A DNA stretch of 64,000 nt from Myxococcales bacterium (GTDB lineage Bacteria > Myxococcota > UBA796 > SXON01). Numbering within the stretch: the first letter of the stretch is position 1; the number at the start of each line of letters is the position of its first letter. Made by a program: the position numbers and the translations under genes. Shown piece by piece: positions 11,045 through 20,608 of this stretch. A model generated the notes under the pieces. It saw only the letters and a program-made list of their open reading frames with translations, made no database searches and had not been told where the DNA came from. The DNA is taken from NCBI GenBank assembly GCA_009692585.1, contig SHYX01000016.1, forward strand, positions 27,212-91,211. Reading direction: 5' to 3'.

Positions 11045-13147
11045 CTACTTCTCCTTCCGTTCCTGCTGGTACTTCTTGATCAGCTCCTCGGTGACGTTGC
11101 CCGGGGCGCGGTCGTACTTCTCGAATTCCATGGTGAATTCGGCCTTGCCCTGGGTCGCGGAGCGCAGCGTGGTGCTGTACCCGAACATCTCGGCCAGGGG
11201 CACTTCGGCGTCGATCTGCGAGAAGCCGTCGGACTCGGTGGTGCCGATGATGATGCCGCGTCGTTGCATCAGCGTGCCCACCATGGCGCCGTGGAACTCG
11301 GCCGGGCCTTCGATGCCCACCTTCATGATCGGCTCGAGCACTACCGGCCTGGCCTTGAAGTAGGCTTCTTTGAACCCGCCGATCGCCGCCAGTTGGAAGG
11401 CGATGTCGCTAGAGTCGACCGCGTGGAACGCGCCGTCGTTGATGCCGCAGCGAATGCCGACGATGTGGGCGCCGATGAGCTCGCCCTTGTCCAGACACTT
11501 CTTGAAGCCCTTGTCGCAAGCAGGGATGTACTCCCGGGGGATGGCGCCGCCGGTGACGTCGTCCATGAACTCGTAGGGCGCCTCGATCGGCTCGATCCAA
11601 CCGGCGACGCGGCCGTACTGGCCCGAACCGCCCGTCTGCTTTTTGTGGGTGTAGTTGAAGTCGGCCCGTTGGCTGATCGCCTCGCGATAGGCGACGCGCG
11701 GCGGCGAGGTGAGCACTTCGCATTGGTACTCGCGCCGCATACGCTCGACGTACACGTCGAGGTGCAGCTCGCCCATTCCGGAGATGATGGTGTCGCCGGT
11801 CTCGGGGTCGGACGAGACCCGGAATGTCGGGTCTTCCTTGCTGAAGCGGCGAAGAGCCTTGGACAGGTTGGACTGTCCGGCCTGCGTCTTGGGCTTGATG
11901 GTCAGATCGATGACCGCGTGCGGCACGTGGATCGACGACATCGCCAGGCTCTGCGAGCCGTCGTGGAAGGTGTCGCCGGAGAAGCAGTCCACCCCGAAGA
12001 TGGCGATGATGTCGCCGCAGGACGCGTCTTCGATGTCCTCCATCTCGTTGGAATGCATGCGCACGAGCCGCCCGACCTTGATCTTGTTGCCGCCGCGCGC
12101 GTTGACGATCGAGTCGCCCTTGCGGACGGTCCCCTGGTACACCCGCAGGTAGGTGAGCTGGCCATACCGCCCATCTTCCAGCTTGAACGCCAGCATCATC
12201 AGCGGGCCCTTGGGGTCTGACGGCACCGGCACCTTGACGTTGCCGTTCTCCAGGTCGACGGCTTCGTTGGGGACTTCGGGGGGCGAGGGCAGGTACTTGA
12301 CCACGCCGTTGAGTAGGATCTGGACGCCCTTGTTCTTGTAGGCCGAGCCGCAGAAGACCGGCACCAGCTTCAACGCGATGGTCGCGTCGCGGATCGCCTT
12401 GTTCAGGGTGTCCTCTTCGACGCGCTCTTCGAGGATCTGCTCCATCAAGCTGTCCGAGAACATCGAGGCCTTGTCCAGCAGGATCTCGCGGTACTTCGCG
12501 ACGTCGTCGAGCATGTCTTCCGGGATCGCCTCCTCACGGATGGTCTCGCCGTTGTCCCCCTCGAAGTAGAACGCGCGCTGCTTCACGAGGTCGACGAGGC
12601 CCTTGAGCTTGTCCTCCAGGCCGATGGGGAGCGTGACCATCGCGCAGTTGTGGCCGAGCTTTTCGCGGAGCTGGTCGGTGACGCGGTACGGGTTGGCGCC
12701 CTGGCGATCGCACTTGTTCACAAACGCGAGTCGCGGGACGTTGTATCGGCGCATCTGGCGGTCGACGGTCAGCGACTGCGACTGGACGCCGGCCACCGCG
12801 CACAGCACCAGGATGGCGCCATCGAGCACGCGCAGCGCCCGCTCCACCTCGATCGTGAAGTCCACGTGCCCCGGCGTGTCGATGATGTTGACGTGGTGCA
12901 GAGGCGCCGCCGCGTCCTGCGTGTCCTTCCAACTGCAGTGGGTGGCGGCGCTCTGGATGGTGATGCCGCGCTCCCGCTCAAGGTCCATCGAGTCCATGGT
13001 GGCGCCGACGCCGTCCTTGCCCTTGACCTCGTGAATCGAGTGGATCATGCCGGTATAGAAGAGGATTCGCTCGGTAAGCGTCGTCTTGCCAGAGTCAATG
13101 TGGGCGCTAATGCCGATGTTGCGAATCAGGTTCAGGTCGGTGATCAC
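11045..13147 (-). CDS. fusA: elongation factor G
   Basis: 700 residues, the translational GTPase that drives tRNA-mRNA translocation. G motifs: AHIDSGKTT (15-23), DTPGH (90-94), NKCD (144-147), with an effector region containing [17 protein letters not shown]. Domain IV and V follow ([26 protein letters not shown]). The N-terminus [35 protein letters not shown] sequence is typical of the spirochaete/planctomycete/deltaproteobacterial EF-G (mitochondrial EFG1-like) rather than the str-operon form. Consistent with that, no rpsL, rpsG or tuf is adjacent. Start is GTG 13147 preceded by TTGGAG. It is followed by the RecA/SLOG gene. Confidence 0.95.
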   Translation of the reverse strand: MITDLNLIRNIGISAHIDSGKTTLTERILFYTGMIHSIHEVKGKDGVGATMDSMDLERERGITIQSAATHCSWKDTQDAAAPLHHVNIIDTPGHVDFTIEVERALRVLDGAILVLCAVAGVQSQSLTVDRQMRRYNVPRLAFVNKCDRQGANPYRVTDQLREKLGHNCAMVTLPIGLEDKLKGLVDLVKQRAFYFEGDNGETIREEAIPEDMLDDVAKYREILLDKASMFSDSLMEQILEERVEEDTLNKAIRDATIALKLVPVFCGSAYKNKGVQILLNGVVKYLPSPPEVPNEAVDLENGNVKVPVPSDPKGPLMMLAFKLEDGRYGQLTYLRVYQGTVRKGDSIVNARGGNKIKVGRLVRMHSNEMEDIEDASCGDIIAIFGVDCFSGDTFHDGSQSLAMSSIHVPHAVIDLTIKPKTQAGQSNLSKALRRFSKEDPTFRVSSDPETGDTIISGMGELHLDVYVERMRREYQCEVLTSPPRVAYREAISQRADFNYTHKKQTGGSGQYGRVAGWIEPIEAPYEFMDDVTGGAIPREYIPACDKGFKKCLDKGELIGAHIVGIRCGINDGAFHAVDSSDIAFQLAAIGGFKEAYFKARPVVLEPIMKVGIEGPAEFHGAMVGTLMQRRGIIIGTTESDGFSQIDAEVPLAEMFGYSTTLRSATQGKAEFTMEFEKYDRAPGNVTEELIKKYQQERKEK

Positions 13148-13384
13148 GGCGGCTCCAAGTCAGTGCGAATTCAGGCGCGCGAACGGGGGTCCGCGAGCGG
13201 GCGGGGGGCTATCGGAGATCGACCCGGAAAGCAAGCGTTCCGGTTGGACGGCGCGCCAGAACCGACAGATCGTCAGGCATGGCGTTGGTGCGCGCCGCGC
13301 GTGGTCGGGACGCTGGTGGCACACCTGGGACTCACCCCAATCAGGAGATGAAGTACGCCGGAATCGGTGGTAGTTCGCTTTGGC

Positions 13385-13465
13385 GGGGACCGGGAGCCGG
13401 GAGCCGGGAGGCCGGAGGCCGGGGCGGGGAACTGGGAGCCCGGAGTCGGGAGCCCGGCGCCGGGG
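13385..13465. repeat. G-rich tract with quadruplex-forming spacing
   Basis: The plus strand has more than ten runs of three or four G separated by 2-4 bases (unit like GGGAGCC). It lies in a gene-free stretch (13148-13472) upstream of fusA in which nothing else is recognisable. A similar tract in the opposite orientation lies at about 4985-5045. Confidence 0.7.
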
Positions 13466-13472
13466 ACCGACG

Positions 13473-13910
13473 CTACGGTGCCAGGGTGTGCCTGCCGCCA
13501 GACCGTTCATGCTGCCTCTCCTCCCGCCGGCGGGAATGGACGTCGGGTACAACCATCTTCTGCTTCCCTTCGCTTCGAGCCACCGTGCCCGTGCCGGTTG
13601 GATCGAGGATGGCTTCAAGGTCCTTCAGCACGGCGGGTGGCACATCGGCGCCGACGCTCGGGTCGGCGAAACGCTCAACCGCGCTCCACAGGTCAGAGCT
13701 GCCGCGGGAGCCCCAACGGTCAACCACCCGTTGGGCGTCGCGGGTCAGCGTGAGGGGATCTCGACCTGGGCCAGTATCCCTCCAGCCGACGCGGCCAGAG
13801 TCGACGTGCCCGTCGAACAGGTCTCGCGCGTTCTTCAGGCTGTTGGCGAACGTCCTCAGCGTGCGTCCGTCCCCAAGCTCCCCATAAAACAGGCATAGGC
13901 CCTGCTCCAC
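13473..13910 (-). CDS. hypothetical protein, doubtful
   Basis: A 145-residue frame from GTG 13910. The first about 100 residues look protein-like with G/C-biased third codon positions (FANSLKNARDLFDGHVD, DPLTLTRDAQRVVDRWG, DVPPAVLKDLEAIL). The last 30 residues become Arg-rich and run towards the G-rich tract, so the 3' end may be eroded. No family is recognised, and the start lacks a ribosome site. Confidence 0.4.
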   Translation of the reverse strand: MEQGLCLFYGELGDGRTLRTFANSLKNARDLFDGHVDSGRVGWRDTGPGRDPLTLTRDAQRVVDRWGSRGSSDLWSAVERFADPSVGADVPPAVLKDLEAILDPTGTGTVARSEGKQKMVVPDVHSRRREERQHERSGGRHTLAP

Positions 13911-14123
13911 TCGTCGGTTCGAAGCTCAGCAGGCGGCAAGGGAGGGCCTCCGTCGGGTGGGCGATGGCCCGCCCGCGGGCGGTAGCGGCGCCGCGACCAG
14001 GTGCTCACCCCGTCGGTGGCGTCGACGAGGGTTGGCGTCGAGGCACTGGGGTAACTCCAGGACGCCCCCTCTTGACCAAGCAACACTCTGGAGCTAACAT
14101 CCCCCTCTCACCCAGAGATTCAC

Positions 14124-14627
14124 ATGTCCTTCCGTCTGATCCTCCCCCTCGCCGCGGCCTTGTCCTTCGCCGTCGCGTGCACCGGTGGCTCCACCCCCGA
14201 CGCTCCGCCGCCCGCGCCGCCCGCGCCCCCGGCGGCGCCTCCCCCGCCGGTCGCGCCTCCCGTAGCCGCGGGCAGTGTCGGCGTCGCCGAATGCGACGAC
14301 TACATCGCGAAGATGACCGCCTGCCTGGGCACGATGGACGCGGCGGTCAAGGCCGCCACCGAAAGCGGGTTCGCCAAGACGACCGACGCCTGGCGCGCCG
14401 CGGCGGTGACGCCTGAGGGCAAGGCGGGTTTGGCGATGGGCTGCAAAGCCGCGCTGGCGTCGATCCCTCCGACGTGCGCGGGTGGGACTGCGGCGGGGAC
14501 CGCCCCGGTCGTCGCGCCCCCGGTAGAGACCGTCGAGGTCAAGACCGAGCCGGAGAAGAAGTCCTCCGAGGCGCCGAATCCTTCCCACAAGCAGGGCGTG
14601 TCGCCGCTGAAGAAGAAGAAGCACTGA
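14124..14627 (+). CDS. proline/alanine-rich lipoprotein
   Basis: 167 residues with a clear lipoprotein leader (MSFRLILPLAAALSFAVAC, Cys 19), a Pro/Ala linker (about residues 25-50), then a small domain with ECDDYIAKMTACL and MGCKAALASIPPTC; its four cysteines probably form disulfides. The tail is charged and ends in KKKKH. Small lipoproteins of this pattern are common in Myxococcota, and the role is unknown. It is convergent with the molybdenum hydroxylase operon. Confidence 0.75.
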   Translation: MSFRLILPLAAALSFAVACTGGSTPDAPPPAPPAPPAAPPPPVAPPVAAGSVGVAECDDYIAKMTACLGTMDAAVKAATESGFAKTTDAWRAAAVTPEGKAGLAMGCKAALASIPPTCAGGTAAGTAPVVAPPVETVEVKTEPEKKSSEAPNPSHKQGVSPLKKKKH

Positions 14628-14645
14628 TACCGCTCGGCCGCCGGC

Positions 14646-15614
14646 TCACCCGCGCAGGGCGCCCAACGCCCGCCGCGTGAACACCGCCGCCATCTGGCGG
14701 CGCCAGTTGCTGTCCCCGTGCACGCTTCCCTGCGGACGCGTTTGCTTGTGCACGAGGTCGGCGATTGCGGCCACGCCTACATCATCGAGCGGCGCGCCCA
14801 GGAACGCGTCGAGCCCGCGGACGGGCTTCGGCTGCGGACTGACGGCGCCCACTACGATCTCCAGAGAGCGCGGCGTGGACCCCTCCCAGTGCCCGCAGAC
14901 GGCGAGGCCCACCTGCGGGAAGTCGATGCTGTCGCGCGTACGGAGCTTGGTGTAGCTGCCCCGGAAGCCAACGCCGGGGAGCGGAACTACCAACCCGGTC
15001 AACAGTTCACCCGCGGTGAGTCGCAGGTGATCCATGCCGTTGTATTGATACAACTCACGAATATTCAGCTCGCGCCTGCCTTCTGGGCCAAGGAGTCGTA
15101 GCGTGGCGTTGAGCGCGAGCAGCACCGGGACGGTGTCACTCGACTGGCTTGCCACGCAGGTCTTGGGGCCGCCCACCACATGGCACCAGGTGCCCTCGGC
15201 CTTGAGGCAGTACCCGAGCGCCTGCCGCCAGAAGAGCGTCTGATTGTAATACATGCACCGTGTATCAAGCATCACGTTGCCGCCGAGGGTGGCCATCGCC
15301 CGGATCTGGGGACTCGCGACCAGCGCTGCGGCCTGGGCCAGCGGCGGCAGGAACTCGCGCACCGTGCGGTCAGCGGCGAGCTCGTCTAGCCGGGTCGCGG
15401 CGCTGATCACGATGGTGTCGGCCTCGCGGCGGACCCCACCGGCAATCGCGCCGATGCCCACCAACAGCTTCGGGGCGAAGATCCCATGCTTGAGATTGGG
15501 CAGCAGGTCGGTCCCCCCGGCCACGTACTGGGCCTTGGGCTCCGACTGCCACAAAGACAGCGCCTCCTCCCACGACGACGCATGGCGATACACGAAGCCC
15601 TCCATGCGCAGCAT
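14646..15614 (-). CDS. hcrB: FAD/[4Fe-4S] subunit, 4-hydroxybenzoyl-CoA reductase beta-like
   Basis: 322 residues of the CoxM/XdhB FAD-binding family (VAGGTDLLPNLK; ATLGGNVMLDTR). It carries the extra cysteine insertion of 4-hydroxybenzoyl-CoA reductase beta: Cys120, 136, 144 and 153, spacings 16-8-9. These match the spacings I recall for the [4Fe-4S] ligands 122/138/146/155 of the Thauera enzyme. That extra cluster allows low-potential electrons to reach the flavin, so the enzyme probably removes a phenolic hydroxyl from a CoA thioester in anaerobic aromatic metabolism. ATG 15614 overlaps the stop of the upstream subunit gene (TGATG). The exact substrate is an inference. Confidence 0.85.
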   Translation of the reverse strand: MLRMEGFVYRHASSWEEALSLWQSEPKAQYVAGGTDLLPNLKHGIFAPKLLVGIGAIAGGVRREADTIVISAATRLDELAADRTVREFLPPLAQAAALVASPQIRAMATLGGNVMLDTRCMYYNQTLFWRQALGYCLKAEGTWCHVVGGPKTCVASQSSDTVPVLLALNATLRLLGPEGRRELNIRELYQYNGMDHLRLTAGELLTGLVVPLPGVGFRGSYTKLRTRDSIDFPQVGLAVCGHWEGSTPRSLEIVVGAVSPQPKPVRGLDAFLGAPLDDVGVAAIADLVHKQTRPQGSVHGDSNWRRQMAAVFTRRALGALRG

Positions 15615-18406
15615 CAGGCCCTCCCGGCGACGATCGCAGCGAGGACCCGTTCCGGCGTGAACGGGATGCGCCTCAGGCGGATGCCCACCGCGTCGGCGAT
15701 CGCGTTGGCGATGGCCGGGATCACCGGATGCAGGGGCCCCTCGCCAGCCTCCTTGGCACCGTAGGGTCCACCCGGATCGATGGACTCGACGATCTGGGCG
15801 ATGAAGTCCGGCGACTCCATCGACGTCGGGATGCGGTAGTCCAGGAGATTGGGACCGGTGTGCAGGCCGCGCTCGTCGAAGGTGTGCGCTTCCATCAGCG
15901 CTTCGGCGTAGCCCATGTAGACCGAGCCCTCGATCTGCCCCTCGACGAGCTGGGGATTGAGCGCCCGGCCGCAGTCGTGCGCCGCCCAGACCTTCTCCAC
16001 TCGTACGATGCCGGTCTCAGGATCGACGGTGACCTCGCACACGTGGGCAGTGGCAGAGTAGGCAGGGGACGCGCCGATGGTGCCCCCGCGGTACTCCCCG
16101 CCGACCTTGCGGGTGCGGTAGCCCCCGGCGGCCACCAGGGGGGTGCCGGCCTCGGCCTCGGCCAGGATCAACGCGTCCCGGGCGTGGATGCTCCGCGCGG
16201 GGTCCTCGCGATCGGCGTACAGCCCGAACCCCTTCACCACCCGGTCCGCCGGCACCTTCCACAGCGCGGCGACGGCGTTTCGGAGGGCAGTCCCCATCGT
16301 CCGACCTGCCTCCTGGGCGGCGATGCCAGCCATGAACGTGACGCGGCTGCTGTACGAACCCAGGTCGACCGGGGTCAGTTCGGTATCTCCGGAGACGACG
16401 GTGATGTCCTCGGGCGAAACGCCTGTCTCCTCCGCGACGATGTAGGCGAGCATGCCATCGCTGCCCTGTCCGATGTCGTTGGCGCCGCAGAACACGGTGA
16501 TCTTGCCGCTGCGGTCGGCGCGCAGCATCACCCCGGATTGGGGCATCTCGTTGGGGTAGATGGGGTACGCGGTCCCCGAGATGTACATCGACGCGGCCAC
16601 GCCCAGACCGCGCCCGTATGGCAACTTCCCTCGGCGCGCTCTCCAAGCACTCGCGCGCTCGACCGCGTCCAGACACTCTGCGATGCCCGAGGACGTGACC
16701 AGAAGTCCGTTGACCGTCCGTTCGCCAGCCGTCACCATGTTCTTGCGACGCAACTCAATGGGGTCAAGCGCCAGGCGATCCGCGAGCTCGTCCACAGCGC
16801 ATTCGAAGGCGAATCTCGGCTGCACGCTGCCATGCCCGCGCTTGGGCCCGCAACACGGCTTGTTGGTGTATACTCGTCGCGACCTGAAGTGGTAGCTCTC
16901 GAAGCCGACCGGCCCGGTCAACAACTGCCCCGCGTAGTAGGTGGTGACCAACCCAAACGAATGGTAGGCGCCGCCGTCGATGAGGATGTCACTTTCGACG
17001 GCGGTGATGCGCCCATCCTTGGTGCCACCGACCCGAAAGGCCATGTCCATCGGATGGCGGCCGCGGTGCGCGTAGAACACCTCCTCACGCGTGTAGAGGA
17101 TCTTCACTGGCCTGCCCGCTTTCTTAGCCAGGACCGCCACGCAGAACTCAAGGTCGAAGGGCTCGGACTTGCCACCGAAGGCGCCCCCGACGACGGGTTG
17201 GATGACGCGCACGTCTTCGGCGCCGATACCCAGGACCTTGGCCAGCTCCCGATGCAGGTAGTGGGACACCTGAGTGGCCGACCACACCGTGAGCTTGTGG
17301 TCCGCCGACCACTGGCCGATCGCGCAGTGCGGTTCGATCGCCGCGTGGGTGCTGCCCTCGTAGAACCAGCGGTTCTCGACCACGGCATCGGCGTTGGCGA
17401 AGCCGGCCTCGACATCGCCGAAGCGGAGATCGACCTCCTTGCAGACGTTGTCGGCCCACGGGCGGCCCTTCCAGTCCACCTCGTGCACCAGCGGGGCCCC
17501 AGGCGCGATCGCGGCCTGGGCGTCCTTGACGAGTGCAAGCACCTCGTACTCGACCTTGATCGCGTGGAGGGCACGATTGGCGGTCTCTTCGTCCACCGCC
17601 GCCACCGCTGCCACGCCTTCGCCGATGTAGCGCACCTTGCCGACCGCCAGCGCGGTCTCGTCCGGGGTCCACGGGATGATGCAGTACGCCGTGGGCAGAT
17701 CTTCGCCGGTCATGACCGCGAACACCCCGGGGAGCGCGCTCGCGGCGGTGGTGTCGATGGACAGGATGCGGGCGTGCGCGTGTGGCGAGCGGAGGATCTT
17801 GCCGTGGGCCATCCGGGGAAGCTGGATGTCGTCGGTGTAGACGGCCTCGCCGGTGGCCTTGTGGATGCTGTCGGCCTTGCGGCCCCGGGCACCGATCACG
17901 TCGAAGCCCGCGCTGGGGGTGCCGTACCGCACGGGCACGTGGCGCTCACACCCGTCGGCGGCCATGCGGACCGCTTCGAAGATCTTGGTGTACCCGGTGC
18001 ACCGACACAGGTTCCCCGAGAGCGCCTCGCGGATCTCGCCGTCGGTCGGCTTGGGGACGCGGTTGAGCAGGGCGCGGGCACTCAGGATCATCCCCGGCTG
18101 GCAGAATCCGCACTGCAGGGCGCCGCAGACGTCGAACGCCCGCTGTACCGGGTCGGGCCCAGCGGGTGTGGCCAGGCCTTCGATGGTCGTGACCTCGCCC
18201 CGCACGCTGTGGGCCAGGGTCAGGCAGGAGAGCACCGGCTTGCCGTCGAGCAGGACGGTGCAGGCCCCGCAGTCGCCCTTGTCGCAGCCCTGCTTGCTCC
18301 CGGTCAGGCCCGCGCCGTAGCGCAGCGCCTCGAGCAGCGTCCAGGACTCCGGCACGGCGATGCACAGCGCCTCGCCATTGACCCGGACCGTGACGAGCGA
18401 CTTCAT
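15614..18406 (-). CDS. fused [2Fe-2S] and molybdenum-cofactor subunit, 4-hydroxybenzoyl-CoA reductase-like
   Basis: 930 residues joining two normally separate xanthine oxidase-family subunits. Residues 1-150 hold two [2Fe-2S] clusters (Cys41, 46, 49, 61 and Cys99, 102, 134, 136). From about 160 on is the Mo-binding subunit: TGEAVYTDDIQLPRMAHGKI, GGAFGGKSEPFDLE, FCGANDIGQGSDG, and the C-terminal GAKEAGEG supplying the conserved Glu. With the beta gene downstream this makes a complete alpha/gamma-beta enzyme. The three subunits of the Thauera enzyme are separate proteins, so the fusion is unusual. No cofactor-insertion gene (xdhC, mocA type) is adjacent. The start is 35 bp from the divergent FGE-fold gene. 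Confidence 0.85.
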   Translation of the reverse strand: MKSLVTVRVNGEALCIAVPESWTLLEALRYGAGLTGSKQGCDKGDCGACTVLLDGKPVLSCLTLAHSVRGEVTTIEGLATPAGPDPVQRAFDVCGALQCGFCQPGMILSARALLNRVPKPTDGEIREALSGNLCRCTGYTKIFEAVRMAADGCERHVPVRYGTPSAGFDVIGARGRKADSIHKATGEAVYTDDIQLPRMAHGKILRSPHAHARILSIDTTAASALPGVFAVMTGEDLPTAYCIIPWTPDETALAVGKVRYIGEGVAAVAAVDEETANRALHAIKVEYEVLALVKDAQAAIAPGAPLVHEVDWKGRPWADNVCKEVDLRFGDVEAGFANADAVVENRWFYEGSTHAAIEPHCAIGQWSADHKLTVWSATQVSHYLHRELAKVLGIGAEDVRVIQPVVGGAFGGKSEPFDLEFCVAVLAKKAGRPVKILYTREEVFYAHRGRHPMDMAFRVGGTKDGRITAVESDILIDGGAYHSFGLVTTYYAGQLLTGPVGFESYHFRSRRVYTNKPCCGPKRGHGSVQPRFAFECAVDELADRLALDPIELRRKNMVTAGERTVNGLLVTSSGIAECLDAVERASAWRARRGKLPYGRGLGVAASMYISGTAYPIYPNEMPQSGVMLRADRSGKITVFCGANDIGQGSDGMLAYIVAEETGVSPEDITVVSGDTELTPVDLGSYSSRVTFMAGIAAQEAGRTMGTALRNAVAALWKVPADRVVKGFGLYADREDPARSIHARDALILAEAEAGTPLVAAGGYRTRKVGGEYRGGTIGASPAYSATAHVCEVTVDPETGIVRVEKVWAAHDCGRALNPQLVEGQIEGSVYMGYAEALMEAHTFDERGLHTGPNLLDYRIPTSMESPDFIAQIVESIDPGGPYGAKEAGEGPLHPVIPAIANAIADAVGIRLRRIPFTPERVLAAIVAGRA

Positions 18407-18440
18407 GGGGCGGAGCTAACATAGGATACCCTCCGACTCC

Positions 18441-19199
18441 ATGCTGGCGCTCTGGCTGTTGATTGCGTCGATGCCCGACGCGGCGGTGTCGATTGGGGCG
18501 GGACGCTTTGCCATGGGCGACGCCGACATGCCCGATGCGCGGCCGGTGCGGGAGGTCGAGGTCTCGGCGTTCCGGATCGATCGCACCGAGGTCAGCATCG
18601 GCGAGTTCGAGGCGTTTGCCGCGGGGCCCGGTTGGAGCGCCGACGCCTGCTGGTCCTCAGGCGGTCTGGCGTGGCGGTCCACGCACCCCACTGGCGCCGG
18701 ACCGACGGCGCGTGCGTCGGGGCGGGCCGGCGATCACCCCGTGGTCGCGGTGACCTTCTGGGAGGCCGAGGCGTTCTGTGCCTGTCGCGGCGGCGCGCTG
18801 CCCACCGAAGCGCAGTGGGAGCGGGCCGCTTGTGGTGTCGAGCCACGGCCGGCGCCGCCGGCGGACGACTCTGGTGTGGCGTGGTGGTACGAAGAAGGAA
18901 AACACGGCAGTCTGCCGGGCGTGTACACCCACCCGGTGGTCAATGGCTCGCCGCCCAACGTCTTCGGCCTCTCCGATATGGTCGGCAATGTGTGGGAGTG
19001 GACACGCGACCAGTATCGAGCCGACGGCTACGCCCGGCTTCCCGCCAAGGACCCGGTCGCGACGGCGGCGTCGCCGTGGCGATCGGTGCGCGGGGGCTCC
19101 TACATGAATCTCCCATCATACGCCGGATGTTCGCACCGGGAGCCGGTCCGGCCCGACGAGCCTCGACTGACCGTGGGCGCCCGATGCGTCTACGAGTAG
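18441..19199 (+). CDS. FGE/sulfatase-modifying-factor-fold protein lacking catalytic cysteines
   Basis: 252 residues of the formylglycine-generating-enzyme fold: FRIDRTEVSIGEFEAFAA, HPVVAVTFWEAEAFCACRGGALPTEAQWERAA, VFGLSDMVGNVWEWTRDQY and SVRGGSYMNLPSYAGC. In true FGE the motif is GGSYMCxxxYC; here those positions are Asn and Ala, so formylglycine formation is unlikely. A hydrophobic leader (MLALWLLIASMPDAAVS) suggests export. It overlaps the next FGE-fold gene by 16 bp. The role could be ligand binding or another modification. Confidence 0.85.
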   Translation: MLALWLLIASMPDAAVSIGAGRFAMGDADMPDARPVREVEVSAFRIDRTEVSIGEFEAFAAGPGWSADACWSSGGLAWRSTHPTGAGPTARASGRAGDHPVVAVTFWEAEAFCACRGGALPTEAQWERAACGVEPRPAPPADDSGVAWWYEEGKHGSLPGVYTHPVVNGSPPNVFGLSDMVGNVWEWTRDQYRADGYARLPAKDPVATAASPWRSVRGGSYMNLPSYAGCSHREPVRPDEPRLTVGARCVYE

Positions 19200-20146
19200 C
19201 GATACTTTTTTCATGGTTCGCGGGGTGCACGCCGGGCGCACCCGAGGGTCCGACGCCCAAGGTCAGCGTCATCATCGAGCGAGGGACCGGCGCGTTTGAG
19301 GGCATGGTCCACGTCCCCAGAAGCGCCGTCTCCGCGGGGGCTGCAGCGGGGCAGATGCGCCCGCCGCCGATGAGCCGCAGCCTCCCGCTTCCGACCTTCG
19401 TGTGCACCGCCACCGAGGTGCTCGCGGACCAGTGTCCGGGGCTCGAACACGACCCCCTTCCCAAGCGGGGCGTCCGGGTCTCCGCCTTCTGGATCGACGA
19501 AAACGAAGTCAGCAATATCGAATATGCGAAGTTTCTTGTCGCGACCGGCTACCGCCCGCCCCACGTGGCGGAGGCCTGGGCCGAAGAGGAATGGAACTGG
19601 GACGGCCCCACGCCGCCGGAGGGCAAGGGCGACCACCCCGCGGTGCTCACGAGCTGGTACGACGCCCGCGAATACTGCGCCTGGCGCGACGCGCGGCTCC
19701 CCACCGAAGCGGAGTGGCACCTCGCCGCGCACGGGCCGGCCGGCGACGAGTGGGCGTACCCGTGGGGAGGTCGGTACGAGGACGGCCGGATGAACCGAGG
19801 GAAGTTGGAGCCACCCAACTATGACGACGCCGACGGCTATCTGACCACCTCGCCGGTGGGCCAGTACCCCGCGGGGAAGAGTCGCTACGGCGCCAACGAC
19901 CTGTTCGGCAACGCGTGGGAGTGGGTCGGGGACCTGCGCATGCGCAATTGGGGGGAGGTGCGCTTCGGCGATGCGGCCACCTTCTCCGACCCGACGACGA
20001 CGACGCTCGGGTTGTACGCCGGCACGAGAGGATTCAGCTATTTCGCCGACCCACGGCCGAACCTCGGTATCGGCCACAACTCCTTTCCGGTGGAGCTGCG
20101 CCGGAAGACCAGCGGGTTTCGATGCGCCCGGCCCGAGGGGGGATGA
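19184..20146 (+). CDS. FGE-fold lipoprotein, second copy
   Basis: 320 residues from ATG 19184. The leader MRLRVAILFSWFAGC is a good lipobox with Cys15. The fold is clear: VSAFWIDENEVSNIEYAKFL, HPAVLTSWYDAREYCAWRDARLPTEAEWHLAA, and YGANDLFGNAWEWVGDL. The C-terminal strand region (ELRRKTSGFRC) lacks the catalytic CxxxxC pair, so it too is unlikely to be a formylglycine generator. It partly overlaps the first copy, implying coupled translation and perhaps a pair acting together at the envelope. Confidence 0.85.
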   Translation: MRLRVAILFSWFAGCTPGAPEGPTPKVSVIIERGTGAFEGMVHVPRSAVSAGAAAGQMRPPPMSRSLPLPTFVCTATEVLADQCPGLEHDPLPKRGVRVSAFWIDENEVSNIEYAKFLVATGYRPPHVAEAWAEEEWNWDGPTPPEGKGDHPAVLTSWYDAREYCAWRDARLPTEAEWHLAAHGPAGDEWAYPWGGRYEDGRMNRGKLEPPNYDDADGYLTTSPVGQYPAGKSRYGANDLFGNAWEWVGDLRMRNWGEVRFGDAATFSDPTTTTLGLYAGTRGFSYFADPRPNLGIGHNSFPVELRRKTSGFRCARPEGG

Positions 20147-20182
20147 CGACCCGGGACCCAGCCGCCGGGCTACCTTGCGGTC

Positions 20183-20608
20183 GTGGCTGAGCTGGAGTGG
20201 GAACCGCGACTGGAGCGCACCCGGGCCGAGGCCCTGGCGTTCGCGCCATTTGTCGGCCGGTGGACGGGCTCGGGCCACGCCCACGGCGAGGCCAGCACCG
20301 GCGAACTGATCGGGGAAGCCATCCTCGACGGCAGCCATTTCGAGGTGCGCGAGCGGGTGGATGGCCACGAAGATCGCTGTTTATACAGGTTCGAAGTTGG
20401 TGATATGAGCCTTCGGGTCATGCACCTCTTCGCGGGGGGAACGGTGCGCGAGTACCCGGTCGAGCGGACACCCGGTGGCCTCGTCTGGATCACGCCCCCC
20501 AGCGAGCCCTCGGTGGAATGGTACTTTGACTCAGACCACCTGCGCTGCGAGGTGCGCTGGCCCGGTGCGGACCATCCCGACGTCGCCATGTCCTGGACGC
20601 GGGCCTGA
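20183..20608 (+). CDS. small lipocalin-like beta-barrel protein
   Basis: 141 residues that look like a short heme/fatty-acid-binding or nitrobindin-like barrel: [49 protein letters not shown], and [15 protein letters not shown]. The family assignment is tentative. Start is GTG 20183. Its TGA overlaps the ATG of aroC (TGATG), so it heads the aroC-tldD-tldE string. Confidence 0.7.
   Translation: MAELEWEPRLERTRAEALAFAPFVGRWTGSGHAHGEASTGELIGEAILDGSHFEVRERVDGHEDRCLYRFEVGDMSLRVMHLFAGGTVREYPVERTPGGLVWITPPSEPSVEWYFDSDHLRCEVRWPGADHPDVAMSWTRA

Noticed and set aside
15728..18424. 898-codon open frame antisense to the molybdenum hydroxylase gene
   Set aside because: Composition is that of a mirror frame and no motifs are present; the opposite strand has clear catalytic and cluster motifs.
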